Below are positions 15,267 to 23,929 of a stretch of DNA of 64,000 bases, in pieces (the first letter of the stretch is position 1; each line of letters begins with the position of its first letter). The notes below the pieces were generated by a model. It was not told the DNA's origin. It saw only the letters and a program-made list of their open reading frames with translations, and did not search any database. The position numbers were made by a program, and so were the translations under genes. This stretch comes from CANJIV01 sp046330225. Lineage in GTDB: Bacteria; Actinomycetota; Thermoleophilia; Solirubrobacterales; Solirubrobacteraceae. The stretch spans positions 496,001-560,000 of the forward strand of contig JAXLTD010000001.1 of assembly GCA_046330225.1 (NCBI GenBank). Reading direction: 5' to 3'.

Positions 15267-16193
15267 ATGCCGCTCGACGCCCCGCCAACCGATCCGCCCG
15301 TCCGCCCGCACGACCGCGACCACCTGCGCGCCCGCCGCGCCGCCGCCCGCCGCCGGGTGCAGCGGCGCCGGCGCGTCGCCGCGGCGGTCGCGGCCGCCGT
15401 CCTCGCCGGGATCGCCGTCCTCGTGGTCGTGGTCGTGAACAGCGGCGGCGACGAGCAGCCGGCGCCGGCCGTCGGGTCCGCGGCCTCGGCAGCGACCGGG
15501 AAGGGTGCGGGGGCCGGGAAGCGCACGGCAGCCGGGGCCACGGCGGCCGTCCCGCTCCGGGTGCTCCCGGCCCGCCCGGGCCGGGCCACGGTGATCACCC
15601 GCGGCCCGCGCCGGCCCGAGGTCGCGCTGACGTTCGACGACGGCTTCTGCCGCACCTGCGTCGCCGCGCTCGTGCGGGCGGTGCAGCGCACCGGCGCGCA
15701 TGTGACGTTCTTCCCGAACGGCACCTATGCGACCGCCTGGGAGCCCCAGGCCCGCGCGATCCGGCGCCTGATCGCCAAGGGCCAGGTGGTCGTCGGCAAC
15801 CACACGTTCTCGCATGGCAACGCGGCGACGGAGGGCTCGGAGGCCTTCGCCGCCGATCTGGATCGCAACGAGCGCTGGATCGAGAAGACCTTCGGCGTGA
15901 GCGGCCGGCCCTACTTCCGCCCGCCGTACGGCGCCGTGAGCGGCGATTCGCTCGCGGCCGCCGGCCGGCAGGGCTACACGAAGGTGATCATGTGGTCCGG
16001 GACGCTGGCCGACTCGAACGTGCGGACGGTCCCCTACGTCGTCAAGGCGGTGAAGGACTGGGCCAAGCCGGGCGCGATCATCCTCGGCCACGGGAACTAC
16101 CCCGCCACGCCGGCCGGCCTCCCGAAGATGCTCGCGGTGCTCAAGGCCAAGGGCCTGCGGCCGGTGACGATTGCCGAGCTGCTGCGGCGGTAG
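15267..16193 (+). CDS. Membrane-anchored polysaccharide deacetylase (NodB domain)
   Basis: The 308-residue protein has a strongly basic cytoplasmic tail (RARRAAARRRVQRRRR), one TM helix (about 38-57), an Ala/Gly-rich linker and a NodB-type carbohydrate esterase 4 domain from about residue 115. The metal and catalytic motifs are LTFDDGF (Asp124/Asp125), GNHTFSH (His179/His183) and RPPYGAV. The C-terminal 'ILGHGN' replaces the usual 'ILLHD', still giving a catalytic His. It probably removes acetyl groups from peptidoglycan or another cell-surface glycan. It may be co-transcribed with the cyclase gene, from which it is separated by 82 bases. Confidence 0.9.
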   Translation: MPLDAPPTDPPVRPHDRDHLRARRAAARRRVQRRRRVAAAVAAAVLAGIAVLVVVVVNSGGDEQPAPAVGSAASAATGKGAGAGKRTAAGATAAVPLRVLPARPGRATVITRGPRRPEVALTFDDGFCRTCVAALVRAVQRTGAHVTFFPNGTYATAWEPQARAIRRLIAKGQVVVGNHTFSHGNAATEGSEAFAADLDRNERWIEKTFGVSGRPYFRPPYGAVSGDSLAAAGRQGYTKVIMWSGTLADSNVRTVPYVVKAVKDWAKPGAIILGHGNYPATPAGLPKMLAVLKAKGLRPVTIAELLRR

Positions 16194-16260
16194 GGCGTCC
16201 CGGCGAGCCCGTCAGGCCGGGCGCCGGCGGCCGACTACCATGGAGACGACATACACCCAC

Positions 16261-16626
16261 GGGGACGACAGGCTTCGACGTGGCCGGTTCGTGTGGGTGG
16301 TCGCGAGCCGAGGTCCCGGGAGGCCTCGCTAAACACCCGGGAAAACCATACGTGCGGACTCTCACGAGTACGCCCTCGCCGCTTAGCACCTAGCTAAGAC
16401 TGTGAGGTTCCGGCCCCCGCCAGCCTGCCGCGGGGATGTCCGGAATCAGAACGCAGGCTCACCCGGGGCGGCCCGCCCTCGCCAATCCGGGGACACTCTT
16501 CAGGGGGCTGGCCCTTCGCAACCCCGCCGGCGAGGCGACCGAAGGGCGAGACCAGAGCGCCGGCTACGCTCGTAGAAGCCACCTATCACGCGGTCGCGGA
16601 CCCGGGTTCGATTCCCGGCGTCTCCA
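16261..16626 (+). ncRNA. ssrA: Transfer-messenger RNA (tmRNA, SsrA)
   Basis: tmRNA rescues stalled ribosomes with SmpB. The 5' end GGGGACG (16261-16267) pairs with CGTCTCC (16619-16625), including the characteristic G-U at the third pair. The 5' end runs into the tmRNA-specific GACAGGCTTCGACG, and the 3' end carries the T-arm GGGTTCGATTCCC. CCA is not encoded (ATC follows), so it must be added. The resume codon is GCG at 16354; the tag ORF reads ADSHEYALAA and stops at TAG 16384-16386. The rest is the pseudoknot-rich region. ALAA at the tag end is the ClpXP-type degron. The 10-residue tag is shorter than the 12-residue ADSHQRDYALAA of mycobacteria. Confidence 0.96.
16354..16386 (+). other. 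Proteolysis-tag reading frame inside ssrA
   Basis: Codons GCG GAC TCT CAC GAG TAC GCC CTC GCC GCT TAG encode the tag A-D-S-H-E-Y-A-L-A-A. The upstream context ACCATACGT before the resume codon fits the A-rich -6 to -1 positioning signal of other tmRNAs. A second in-frame-independent TAG follows six bases later. Confidence 0.9.
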
Positions 16627-16641
16627 TCTCGTGCGAAACCC

Positions 16642-16851
16642 GTCGCGGTTCCCGACGCTCGACCGAGCGTCGGGGTCTGGCGGGCGCTCGAGCGCGAACG
16701 CCGGCGACTGGCTGCCGAGCGCGATGCCGCGATCCTGGCCGCGGCGGGCCCCGACCCCGACGACGCGCTTGGCCCGCGCATCGGCCTGCTGCTCGACGAC
16801 CAGGAGCGAGTGCTCTCGGAGGCGATCCGCAACGCGTTCGATCTCGACTGA
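16642..16851 (+). pseudogene. Possible gene remnant downstream of ssrA
   Basis: A reading frame ending in TGA at 16849-16851 translates to a plausible helical sequence: WRALERERRRLAAERDAA, then GPDPDDALGPRIGLLLDDQE and RVLSEAIRNAFDLD. Amino-acid usage looks genuine rather than shadow-like. No ATG, GTG or TTG is in frame between the tmRNA end and this segment, and the frame stays open back into tmRNA. It is therefore best seen as the 3' remnant of a gene whose beginning has been lost, perhaps by an event at the ssrA 3' end, a common integration site. A start at a rare CTG cannot be excluded. Confidence 0.35.
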
Positions 16852-16916
16852 GCGCCGGATCGAGCCGCGAGCCCGTCGCGGCGCTGACGATTTCGCAGAC
16901 CGAGCGCCGCCGACGC

Positions 16917-16946
16917 TTGTGCTCCGCACCTGATCGGGGCTACAGT
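16917..16946 (+). promoter_or_regulatory. Likely promoter of the LamG-domain gene
   Basis: TTGTGC (16917-16922) and TACAGT (16941-16946) are separated by 18 bases. Transcription would begin near 16953, about 37 bases before the GTG start, leaving room for the GGGAGG ribosome binding site at 16979-16984. Confidence 0.5.
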
Positions 16947-16989
16947 CGCCGCGCGGCACGACCCTGTGCGTGCCGCACGGGAGGCAGCG

Positions 16990-19900
16990 GTGGCCATCAC
17001 GGACACGACTCGGCCTGGCGGATTGTGGGCGAAGGCGCGCGCCCGGCGCGCCGTTCGCACCACGGCGGCGGCGATCGCGGTCGCTGGCACCGTGGTCTGC
17101 AGCCTGACCTTCGCGGCGGCGGCCTCGGCGGCCGAGCCGCTGCGGGGGAAGTGGCACCTCGACGCGCCCGGGAACGCGGCGCAGCCGGACGCCTCGGGGA
17201 ACGGGAACCCGGCCAACCCGGTCGGGGCGAGCTTCACCTTCGCCAGCGACGGCCGCTTCGGCGGGGCCTATTCGTTCCCGAACGAGAACAGCTACTTCAA
17301 CGCCGGCAACTCGCCACAGCTCCAGCCGGCGAACGTGACCGTCGTGGCCTGGGTCCGGCGCAACGGCGCTCCGTCTGCCGTCAAGGGCATCGTCAGCCAG
17401 GGCTCGGCGGGCAGTTGCAGCTATTCCTCCTATGCGCTGTACACGGGCGGGTCGACGAACCCGAACCTGAAGACCCGGTTCTACATCTGGAACGGCACGA
17501 CGACCGCGTCGTCGCCGCCGGTTCCGGACTCGATGTGGAACGGCGCCTGGCACATGCTGGCGGGCACCTACGACGGCACCGCCGTCCGGATCTACCTCGA
17601 CGGCGCCGAGGTCGGGTCGGGCACGCCGGTCACCGGGAGCATCGGCTACGGCCTGGCGCGGCACAACAACCTGCTGATCGGCGGCTTCGACGACCCGGCC
17701 TGCTTTGAGCAGACGAACTTCGACGGGGGGATCGACGAGCCGCGGATCTACAGCCGTGCGCTCAACGCTGGCGAGATCGACCGCCTCGCCGACCCGGCGG
17801 CGACCTCGCCGCCGGAGCTGCCGGAGCCGCCGCCGGCGCGGCGGGACCCGATCGCGAGCTTCCGGCCGACGACCCTGGTTCCCAAGCCGTTCGCACCGGT
17901 CACCTTTGACGCGAGCGCCAGCGTTCCGGGCGACGACCGTCTCATCCGCTACGACTGGGACCTGACGGGCGACGGCAAGACCGACGTGAGCTGTGGGGCG
18001 GAGACGCCGGTCCTCACGACCAACACGCTCAGCAGCGCGGTGAGCAAGGTCGGGCTTTCGGTCGTCGGCGCCAGCGGAGCCCGCTCCAGCGCATCCCAGC
18101 CGGTCTCCGTCCCGAAGCTGACGCTGCCGGCGAGCACGGCGCTCGCCCTCCGCGCCACGGGAACGACGCTGCGGCTGAGCGGCTCCTCCGTCCCCGGCGG
18201 CCTGTGCACGCCCAAGGCGGGCCAGGCCACGCGGCTCGACACGACCGCCAACGGCGGGCCCGGGCCGGGATGCATCTCCCAGCTGATCTTCGGCAGCTTC
18301 AAGGCGACCGGGTGCTGGCGCCTGAACAACGACCCCGAGTCGCTGCCGCAGAAGACATTGATCACGATGGACAAGAGCATGCGGCCGGTGATCTTCGGCG
18401 GAACGACGCCCGCCTCAGGCAGCGTGCCGGCGGCGATCAGGCTGCCGCCCAGCCGCGGCGGCCTCGCGTACGGGAGCCTGCTGAACGGAAAGCTCAAGCA
18501 CCCCGAGGCTCGCGCCAGCGCCAGCTTCGTGCAGTACGCCCAGACCATGTTCGCGGCCGTGGCCAACAACACGTTCATCGCCGACGGGCCGGTGCGGGTC
18601 AACGGCCTCGACGTGACGCCGAGGCGCGGCGGCGGCGGCGATGGCAAGATCGCGTTCATCGGCGGCGGCCTGCTGGCCAGCGCGAAGGCTCAGCTGCTCT
18701 CGTACGGCGCCGATGTCACCGCCAGCTCCCCGTTCGGGAAGCTGCCGATGAAGTCGGGCGAGCTGACCGAGCGCTTCGGCCTGAGCGACAGCAACTCGCC
18801 GCTCGGCGCCCTCAAGATCCCCTCCAAGTTCAAGCTCGTGCCGGGACTCGGCATCAAGGGCGACGTCTCGGCCGTCATGGACCACTACAAGCTCAAGATC
18901 GGCGCGAACGTCTCGCTGCCGTCGGAGCTTGGCGGCGTCACGTCGCGAGCTGACCTGACGGCCAGCGTCGAGAAGGGCCTCGAGCTGGACTACTTCAAGC
19001 TCGCGGCCAACCGGGCGCCGCTGGGCCCGGTGATCCTCAAGAACATGAACTTCGAGTGGCGGGGGCCGCAGAAGCTCCTGACCGCCGGGCTCGAGGCGAC
19101 GATTCTCTACCAGATCGGCGCGGGCGGCGAGATCCGGTTCCAGAACGGCACCTTCCGGTCGCTGAGCGTGCACGCCGAGGCGTCCCCGGGCATCGCGCTG
19201 GCCCCCGGCGTGTTCCTCAGCGCGCTCGACGCCGCCTATGACACCAACGGCCCGGTGATCAAGGGCGGTGGCACGCTCACGCTGGGCCCCAACCCCGGCG
19301 GCGGGTGCCCGAAGGCCGGCATCGACGGCATCGTCACGCTTGACTTCAACTACCCGATCACGCTGAGCGCGGTGGGCGCGACGCGGCTGGCCTGCTTCAA
19401 CGTCGCGAACATGGGTGCCGGCATCAACGAGGAGGGCTACGGCTACGTCTTCGGCCGCATCAACCCGGACCTCTCCCCGCTTCCGCTCACGATCAACGCC
19501 GCGGTCGGCGGCCAGATCCAGGTCCCGATCAACGGCAAGAGCCTCGTGTTCCAGATCGACGGGACCGCGCAGGCCTGCATCGACCTCGGCAAGCCGTTCA
19601 AGGGCTGCCTGCCCAAGGCTGACATGACGGTGACCGACCGGGCGTTCGCCGCGTGCCTGGACTTCGGCCCGTTCTCGGCCGGGCTGCGCCTGTTCTATCC
19701 GCCGCCGGCCTCGCTGGCCAACCCCGTCGTCTTCGCCGCCTACCTGCTCAAGAACTTCAAGGGGCTCGCGCCGGGCTGCAACGTCGGCGACTACCGGCCG
19801 TTCCCGGTGAAGCTCGCCCGGGCCTCCGGGCCGCAGGCCTCGGCGGCCGCGAAGACCGCGTCCTTCACGCTGCCGGCCGGCCGCCGGGGTGTGGTGCTGG

Positions 19901-20679
19901 CCGTGCACGGCGACGGCGACCCGCCCGAGCTCGTCGTCAAGGGGCCGGACGGGCAGGTCATCGACGTGCCGAGCCACGCCCTCGTGCACAACGACAAGTA
20001 CGCCGCGTTCCGCCTGCCCTTCGACGACACGACCTACGTGATGCTCGGCAAGCCGGCTGCCGGGAACTGGAAGATCGAGCTCAAGCCGGGCTCGCCGCAG
20101 ATCAAGTCCGTCGAGTCGGCCGACGCGCTGCCGCCGGTGAAGGTGACGGGCACGGTCAGGCAAGCCGGCGACCGGCGCGAGCTGAGCTACCGCGTCGGCG
20201 CCCGCAGGGGGCAGTCGGTGCGCTTCGTCGAGACCGCCGGCCCCAAGGCGGGCCAGACCCTCGGCGAGACGACGAAGTCCCGGGGGACGATCCGCTTCTC
20301 GCCGGCCCAGTCGCGGACGCGCACCCACGCGATCGTCGCCTACGTCGTGCAGGACGGCACGCCCAGCCAGAAGATCACGGTGGCCCGGTTCCAAGCCGCC
20401 CTCCCCGCGATCGGGAAGGCCAAGATCAGGGTGAGGCGAACGAGGAACCGGCTGGCGATCACGTGGAGCGCGGCCCGCAACGCGCAGAGCTACCGGGTGT
20501 TCGTCGATCTCGGCGACGGTCGCAAGCTGTTCTTCACGCCGAAGGCCCGCACGCGCCGGGTGACGGTCGCGGGCGTCGCCAAGCGCGACCGGGCCACCAT
20601 CACGGTGATCGGCGAGCGCACCGGCGGCCGCCTGGGCCCCAAGGCGCTGGCCCGGGTCAAGCCGGTCAAGCGCACGTAG
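16990..20679 (+). CDS. Large exported LamG/PKD-domain protein, 1229 aa
   Basis: An N-terminal signal sequence (TAAAIAVAGTVVCSLTFAAAASAAE) exports the protein. Residues about 45-250 form a LamG/concanavalin-A-like jelly roll (RGKWHLD, GGAYSF, VVAWVRR, WHMLAGTYDGTAVRIYLDG, DEPRIYSRAL). A PKD-like segment follows (FDASASVPGDDRLIRYDWDLTGDG). The large middle part (about 390-950) is repetitive beta-rich sequence I do not recognise, and the end resembles fibronectin type III (AITWSAARNAQSYRVFVD). It is probably a surface or secreted binding protein. GTG 16990 was chosen over GTG 16966 because GGGAGG lies six bases upstream. It follows ssrA directly. Confidence 0.85.
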   Translation: MAITDTTRPGGLWAKARARRAVRTTAAAIAVAGTVVCSLTFAAAASAAEPLRGKWHLDAPGNAAQPDASGNGNPANPVGASFTFASDGRFGGAYSFPNENSYFNAGNSPQLQPANVTVVAWVRRNGAPSAVKGIVSQGSAGSCSYSSYALYTGGSTNPNLKTRFYIWNGTTTASSPPVPDSMWNGAWHMLAGTYDGTAVRIYLDGAEVGSGTPVTGSIGYGLARHNNLLIGGFDDPACFEQTNFDGGIDEPRIYSRALNAGEIDRLADPAATSPPELPEPPPARRDPIASFRPTTLVPKPFAPVTFDASASVPGDDRLIRYDWDLTGDGKTDVSCGAETPVLTTNTLSSAVSKVGLSVVGASGARSSASQPVSVPKLTLPASTALALRATGTTLRLSGSSVPGGLCTPKAGQATRLDTTANGGPGPGCISQLIFGSFKATGCWRLNNDPESLPQKTLITMDKSMRPVIFGGTTPASGSVPAAIRLPPSRGGLAYGSLLNGKLKHPEARASASFVQYAQTMFAAVANNTFIADGPVRVNGLDVTPRRGGGGDGKIAFIGGGLLASAKAQLLSYGADVTASSPFGKLPMKSGELTERFGLSDSNSPLGALKIPSKFKLVPGLGIKGDVSAVMDHYKLKIGANVSLPSELGGVTSRADLTASVEKGLELDYFKLAANRAPLGPVILKNMNFEWRGPQKLLTAGLEATILYQIGAGGEIRFQNGTFRSLSVHAEASPGIALAPGVFLSALDAAYDTNGPVIKGGGTLTLGPNPGGGCPKAGIDGIVTLDFNYPITLSAVGATRLACFNVANMGAGINEEGYGYVFGRINPDLSPLPLTINAAVGGQIQVPINGKSLVFQIDGTAQACIDLGKPFKGCLPKADMTVTDRAFAACLDFGPFSAGLRLFYPPPASLANPVVFAAYLLKNFKGLAPGCNVGDYRPFPVKLARASGPQASAAAKTASFTLPAGRRGVVLAVHGDGDPPELVVKGPDGQVIDVPSHALVHNDKYAAFRLPFDDTTYVMLGKPAAGNWKIELKPGSPQIKSVESADALPPVKVTGTVRQAGDRRELSYRVGARRGQSVRFVETAGPKAGQTLGETTKSRGTIRFSPAQSRTRTHAIVAYVVQDGTPSQKITVARFQAALPAIGKAKIRVRRTRNRLAITWSAARNAQSYRVFVDLGDGRKLFFTPKARTRRVTVAGVAKRDRATITVIGERTGGRLGPKALARVKPVKRT

Positions 20680-20797
20680 CGGCGCTATCGGTCAGGGAAA
20701 AGGCCTCCGTTCGTTCCGCACCGAGCGATCTCAGCGCCGGTGGCTGGCTGACGACGGCGATCGTACGGATCGGCGTCGTGCGGCCGGCCCGAAGCGC

Positions 20798-21712
20798 TCA
20801 GCCGCGACCCGGCCCGAGCGCCTTCTCGTACGCCACCCAGCCGAGCTCGGGCGCCATCCCGGCGCGCTCGTACAGGCGGAAGGCGCCGGAGCTGCTCGCC
20901 GCATCGACGCCCAGGCCGATGCTCCGCTCTCCGCACGCCCAGAGGCGGCCGAAGGCGTCCTGCAGCAGCGCGGCTCCCACGCCCTGGCGGCGCCACGGGC
21001 GCCGCGTGAAGAGCGCGTGGATCCAGCCGCCGCCGTACGTGTCGCCCAGGCAGATCGTCCCGCCGGCGATCTCGTCGCCGGCGCGAACGACGCCCCAGAG
21101 CGTCGGGTCGAAACGCTCGCTGAGGAGCTGCTCGTTCGACCACGCCTCGAGGCCGCGAGGCACGTGGCCCCAGGCATCGGCAAAGGCGTCTTCGAGGGCG
21201 GCGTGAAACGCGGGCGCGTCACGCTCCGGGTCGAACGGGACGGGCTGCAGCCCGGCGGGCCACTGGGGTGCCGGCGGCCGAACGTCGAGCTCGATGCGCA
21301 TCTCCCGGACGACGCGCACGGCGTCGTAGCCGAGTGACTCGAGCAGCTCGCGCGCCGCGGTGTCGGCCTCGATGACGGCGTTCTGAATCCGGCCGGCGCC
21401 GCCGCGGGCCGCGGCCGCCTCGAGCCGTGTGGCGATGAGCGTCCCGATTCCCCGCCCGAGCGCGCCCGGGTGGACGTATCCCTCCGCGCGCCAGGGCTCG
21501 CCCCGCTCCCGCACCAGGGCGTAGCCCACGATGCGGCCGCCGTCGCGCACGACCCACGCGTCGGGATCGGACCCGAGCTCGGACCACTCGCGCTCGAGGT
21601 CGGCCTGCGAGAACGCGCTGTGGCCGTGCAGCGACGCCTCGAGCGCCGCGACGAGGTCCGCAACCGCGGCGGCGTCGCCGGCGGCGACCGGGTCGATCCG
21701 GAGCGCGCTCAT
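20798..21712 (-). CDS. Tandem GNAT-domain acetyltransferase, 304 aa
   Basis: Two GNAT domains are fused. The first (about 1-145) has AEGYVHPGALGRGIGTLIATRLE as its acetyl-CoA loop; the second (about 155-304) has WIHALFTRRPWRRQGVGAALLQDAF, followed by GVDAASSSGAFRLYERAGM. The second copy has the better conserved R-x-x-G-x-G/A motif and is likely the catalytic one. The double arrangement recalls mycothiol synthase MshD, an actinobacterial enzyme, but MshD-specific residues cannot be checked here. The start at MSALRIDPV (ATG 21712) is preferred to a longer form beginning with 19 basic residues. Confidence 0.85.
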   Translation of the reverse strand: MSALRIDPVAAGDAAAVADLVAALEASLHGHSAFSQADLEREWSELGSDPDAWVVRDGGRIVGYALVRERGEPWRAEGYVHPGALGRGIGTLIATRLEAAAARGGAGRIQNAVIEADTAARELLESLGYDAVRVVREMRIELDVRPPAPQWPAGLQPVPFDPERDAPAFHAALEDAFADAWGHVPRGLEAWSNEQLLSERFDPTLWGVVRAGDEIAGGTICLGDTYGGGWIHALFTRRPWRRQGVGAALLQDAFGRLWACGERSIGLGVDAASSSGAFRLYERAGMAPELGWVAYEKALGPGRG

Positions 21713-21816
21713 CCGGTCGGGGCGGTTGCCTCGCTGGCGGCCTCGCTGCGCATCGGCGCAGCGTCGCACACGGGCCGGCCCTCCGCGGCTCCGGCCTGCG
21801 CTGTTACCGTCGCGGC

Positions 21817-22713
21817 GTGCGCGTCCTCGTCACCGGAGCCAGCGGATTCCTCGGCGGGCCGGCCTGCGCCGAGCTGGGGGCGCGGGGGCACGAGGTCCTC
21901 GGGCTCGTCCGGCGGCCGGGTTCCGAGCCGCCGGGCACGGCGGCCGTGGCCGGCGACCTGACCGACGGGGACGCGCTGGCGGCCGCGCTGGCCGAGGCGT
22001 CCCCCGAGGCGGTCGTGCACCTCGCCGCCGAGATCGGCTCCCAGCGCGACCCTCGCAAGATCGAGGAGGTCAACGTCAACGGCACGCGCCGGCTGCTGGA
22101 CGCGAGCGCGGCGGCGGGCGTGCGGCGGCTCGTGTTCGCCTCGACGGTCGTGACCGGCGACGCCCACGGCGCCGTGCTGACCGAGGCGGACGACCTGCCC
22201 GTGGAGACGGCCTACGGCGCCTCGAAGCAGGAAGGCGAGCGCCTGCTGCGCGAGTCGCCCCTCGAGGGCATCGTCATCCGGCCCGGCCACATCTACGGTC
22301 CGGGCGGCTGGTACGCAGACGAGTTCGTGGCGCGGCTGCGCCAGCCGGGCCGCTTTGCCTGCGTCGGCCGGGGCGACAACCTCTGGGACATGGTGCGCGA
22401 CGTCGACGTGGCCGCGGCCCTGGCCGACGCCGTCGAGTCGGCGCCGCCCGGCTCGACCTACCACTGCGTCGACGACCAGCCGCTGCCGCAGTACGAGTTC
22501 CTGGCGCTCACGGCGCGCGAGCTCGGTGTCGGTCCGCCCCGGCGCATCCCCGCGTTCGTGGCCCGGCTGGTCGCCGGGAAGGATCCGGCGGCAGCGGTGC
22601 TGCGGTCGGCCCGGACCTCGAACGCCAAGCTGCGACGCGAGCTGAGCTGGACGCCGCGGTTCCCCACGGTCGCAACCGGCGTGCCGGACGCGATCGCCGG
22701 CCTGCCCGGCTGA
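21817..22713 (+). CDS. NAD-dependent epimerase/dehydratase (extended SDR)
   Basis: The 298-residue protein has the Rossmann fingerprint GASGFLG (Gly7, Gly10, Gly13), the extended-SDR 'VVHLAAEIG' strand, and the catalytic YGASK with Tyr133 and Lys137 plus the preceding Ser in FASTVVTG. It would act on a nucleotide sugar or similar hydroxy/keto substrate with NAD(P). No sugar-pathway neighbours are present, so the substrate is open. The start is a GTG with TACCGT just upstream and no ribosome binding site, again suggesting a leaderless transcript. It is divergent from the double-GNAT gene. Confidence 0.88.
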   Translation: MRVLVTGASGFLGGPACAELGARGHEVLGLVRRPGSEPPGTAAVAGDLTDGDALAAALAEASPEAVVHLAAEIGSQRDPRKIEEVNVNGTRRLLDASAAAGVRRLVFASTVVTGDAHGAVLTEADDLPVETAYGASKQEGERLLRESPLEGIVIRPGHIYGPGGWYADEFVARLRQPGRFACVGRGDNLWDMVRDVDVAAALADAVESAPPGSTYHCVDDQPLPQYEFLALTARELGVGPPRRIPAFVARLVAGKDPAAAVLRSARTSNAKLRRELSWTPRFPTVATGVPDAIAGLPG

Positions 22714-22727
22714 GCGCCGCGGCGCGC

Positions 22728-23870
22728 TCAGGCTGGCCCGTAGGGCGGCTCGGCCGCGCGGCCCTGGAACGAGAGGATCCGCGGGTTCTCGACGAGGCCC
22801 TCGCGGATCTCGATGGCGCGGCGGATCGTCTCGTCGGCGTCCCAGGCGGCGGGCCCGGCCAGCACTGTGGGAACGTACTCGAGCAGCGCCTCGCTGTTCA
22901 CCCAGGTCGCCGAGTTCCACAGGTGCGACGGGCTGTGGTCGACGGCGTAGTAGTGCACGCCCGGCCCGACGGTGAACATCGGATCCTCGAACGTCGTCGG
23001 GCGGGCCCACTCGAAGCCCATGCCCCGGTCGCAGGAGACGTCGACGACCAGCGTGCCGGGCGCAAACCGCTCGAGGTCCTCGTCCATGGCGAACATGAGC
23101 GGCGCGTCGGTGTCCTGCAGGACGCAGTTCACGACGATGTCGTGGTCGGCGAGGACCTCTGCGAGCGGCCGGTCGCCGGGCGGGCCGTGCTCGATCGTGC
23201 GCTGCGGGTCGGCGGCGTCGCGCTCGAAGTGGCGCATGCGGACGCCGTGGGGCGGGGAGGCGACGGCCGTCACGCCGCGGTGGGTCAGAACGGTCACGTC
23301 GGTGATGCCCAGCGCCGCCAGCGCCGTGACGGCGCCGCGGCCGGTCGCGCCGTAGCTGATCACGGCGGCGCGCAGGTGCCGGCCGTACTCGCCGGTGCTG
23401 CCGACCAGCCCGAGCGCGTGCAGGACCGAGCAGTAGCCGGCCATCTCGTTGTTCTGGTGGAAGACGTGCACGTCGAAGCTGCCGTCCGCGTGCCAGTGGT
23501 GCATGGCCTCCCAGGCGATCAGGGTCAGGCGGCGGTCGATGGCCTCCTGGGTCATCCGGCGGTCCTGGACGCAGTGCACCCAGCCCCACACGACCTGGCC
23601 GGCGCGCAACCCCTCGAGGTCGTCGGCCAGCGGCTTGGGAAGCAGCACCACGTCGCAGCCGGAGAAGAGCTCCTCGCGGGGCGCCAGGCTGCCCACGAGG
23701 GGCGCGAGGTCAGGATCGGCGATGCCGAATGCCTCCCCGTACCCGCGCTCGAGGACCATCCGGCGCCGCACGCCGGGGTCGATCCGTTCGAGGTGGGCGG
23801 GGTGGATCGCGAGCCGGCGCTCGTGCTCCTTGCGGGACGTGGCGACGACGCCAAGGCTGAGCTCGTTCAC
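22728..23870 (-). CDS. N5-(carboxyethyl)ornithine synthase / alanine-dehydrogenase-like enzyme
   Basis: The 380-residue protein belongs to the alanine dehydrogenase/PNT N-terminal plus NAD-binding family. The start LGVVATSRKEHERRLAIHPAHL and the segment VVLLPKPLADDLEGL, then GQVVWGWVHCVQD, resemble N5-(carboxyethyl)ornithine synthase, which reductively condenses pyruvate with ornithine. A Rossmann motif SYGATGRGAV sits at about 172-181. Close alternatives are opine or saccharopine dehydrogenases. The true start is taken as GTG 23870, because that residue opens the conserved segment; an upstream ATG at 23918 would add 16 Arg-rich residues and crowd the divergent drug-exporter promoter. Confidence 0.78.
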   Translation of the reverse strand: MNELSLGVVATSRKEHERRLAIHPAHLERIDPGVRRRMVLERGYGEAFGIADPDLAPLVGSLAPREELFSGCDVVLLPKPLADDLEGLRAGQVVWGWVHCVQDRRMTQEAIDRRLTLIAWEAMHHWHADGSFDVHVFHQNNEMAGYCSVLHALGLVGSTGEYGRHLRAAVISYGATGRGAVTALAALGITDVTVLTHRGVTAVASPPHGVRMRHFERDAADPQRTIEHGPPGDRPLAEVLADHDIVVNCVLQDTDAPLMFAMDEDLERFAPGTLVVDVSCDRGMGFEWARPTTFEDPMFTVGPGVHYYAVDHSPSHLWNSATWVNSEALLEYVPTVLAGPAAWDADETIRRAIEIREGLVENPRILSFQGRAAEPPYGPA

Positions 23871-23929
23871 GGGCGCGAGTCTACGAGCGTGCGCGCCGTC
23901 GCGACGCCCGGGCCGCATAGAGTGCGCAC

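Noticed and set aside
16242..16248. GGAGACG as an alternative tmRNA 5' end
   Set aside because: It could pair with the 3' acceptor, but GGGGACG at 16261 does so too and is directly followed by the conserved tmRNA 5' sequence, with the typical G-U third pair.
16590..16626. Stand-alone tRNA gene (T-arm GGGTTCGATTCCC)
   Set aside because: It is the tRNA-like 3' part of tmRNA; no anticodon arm is present.
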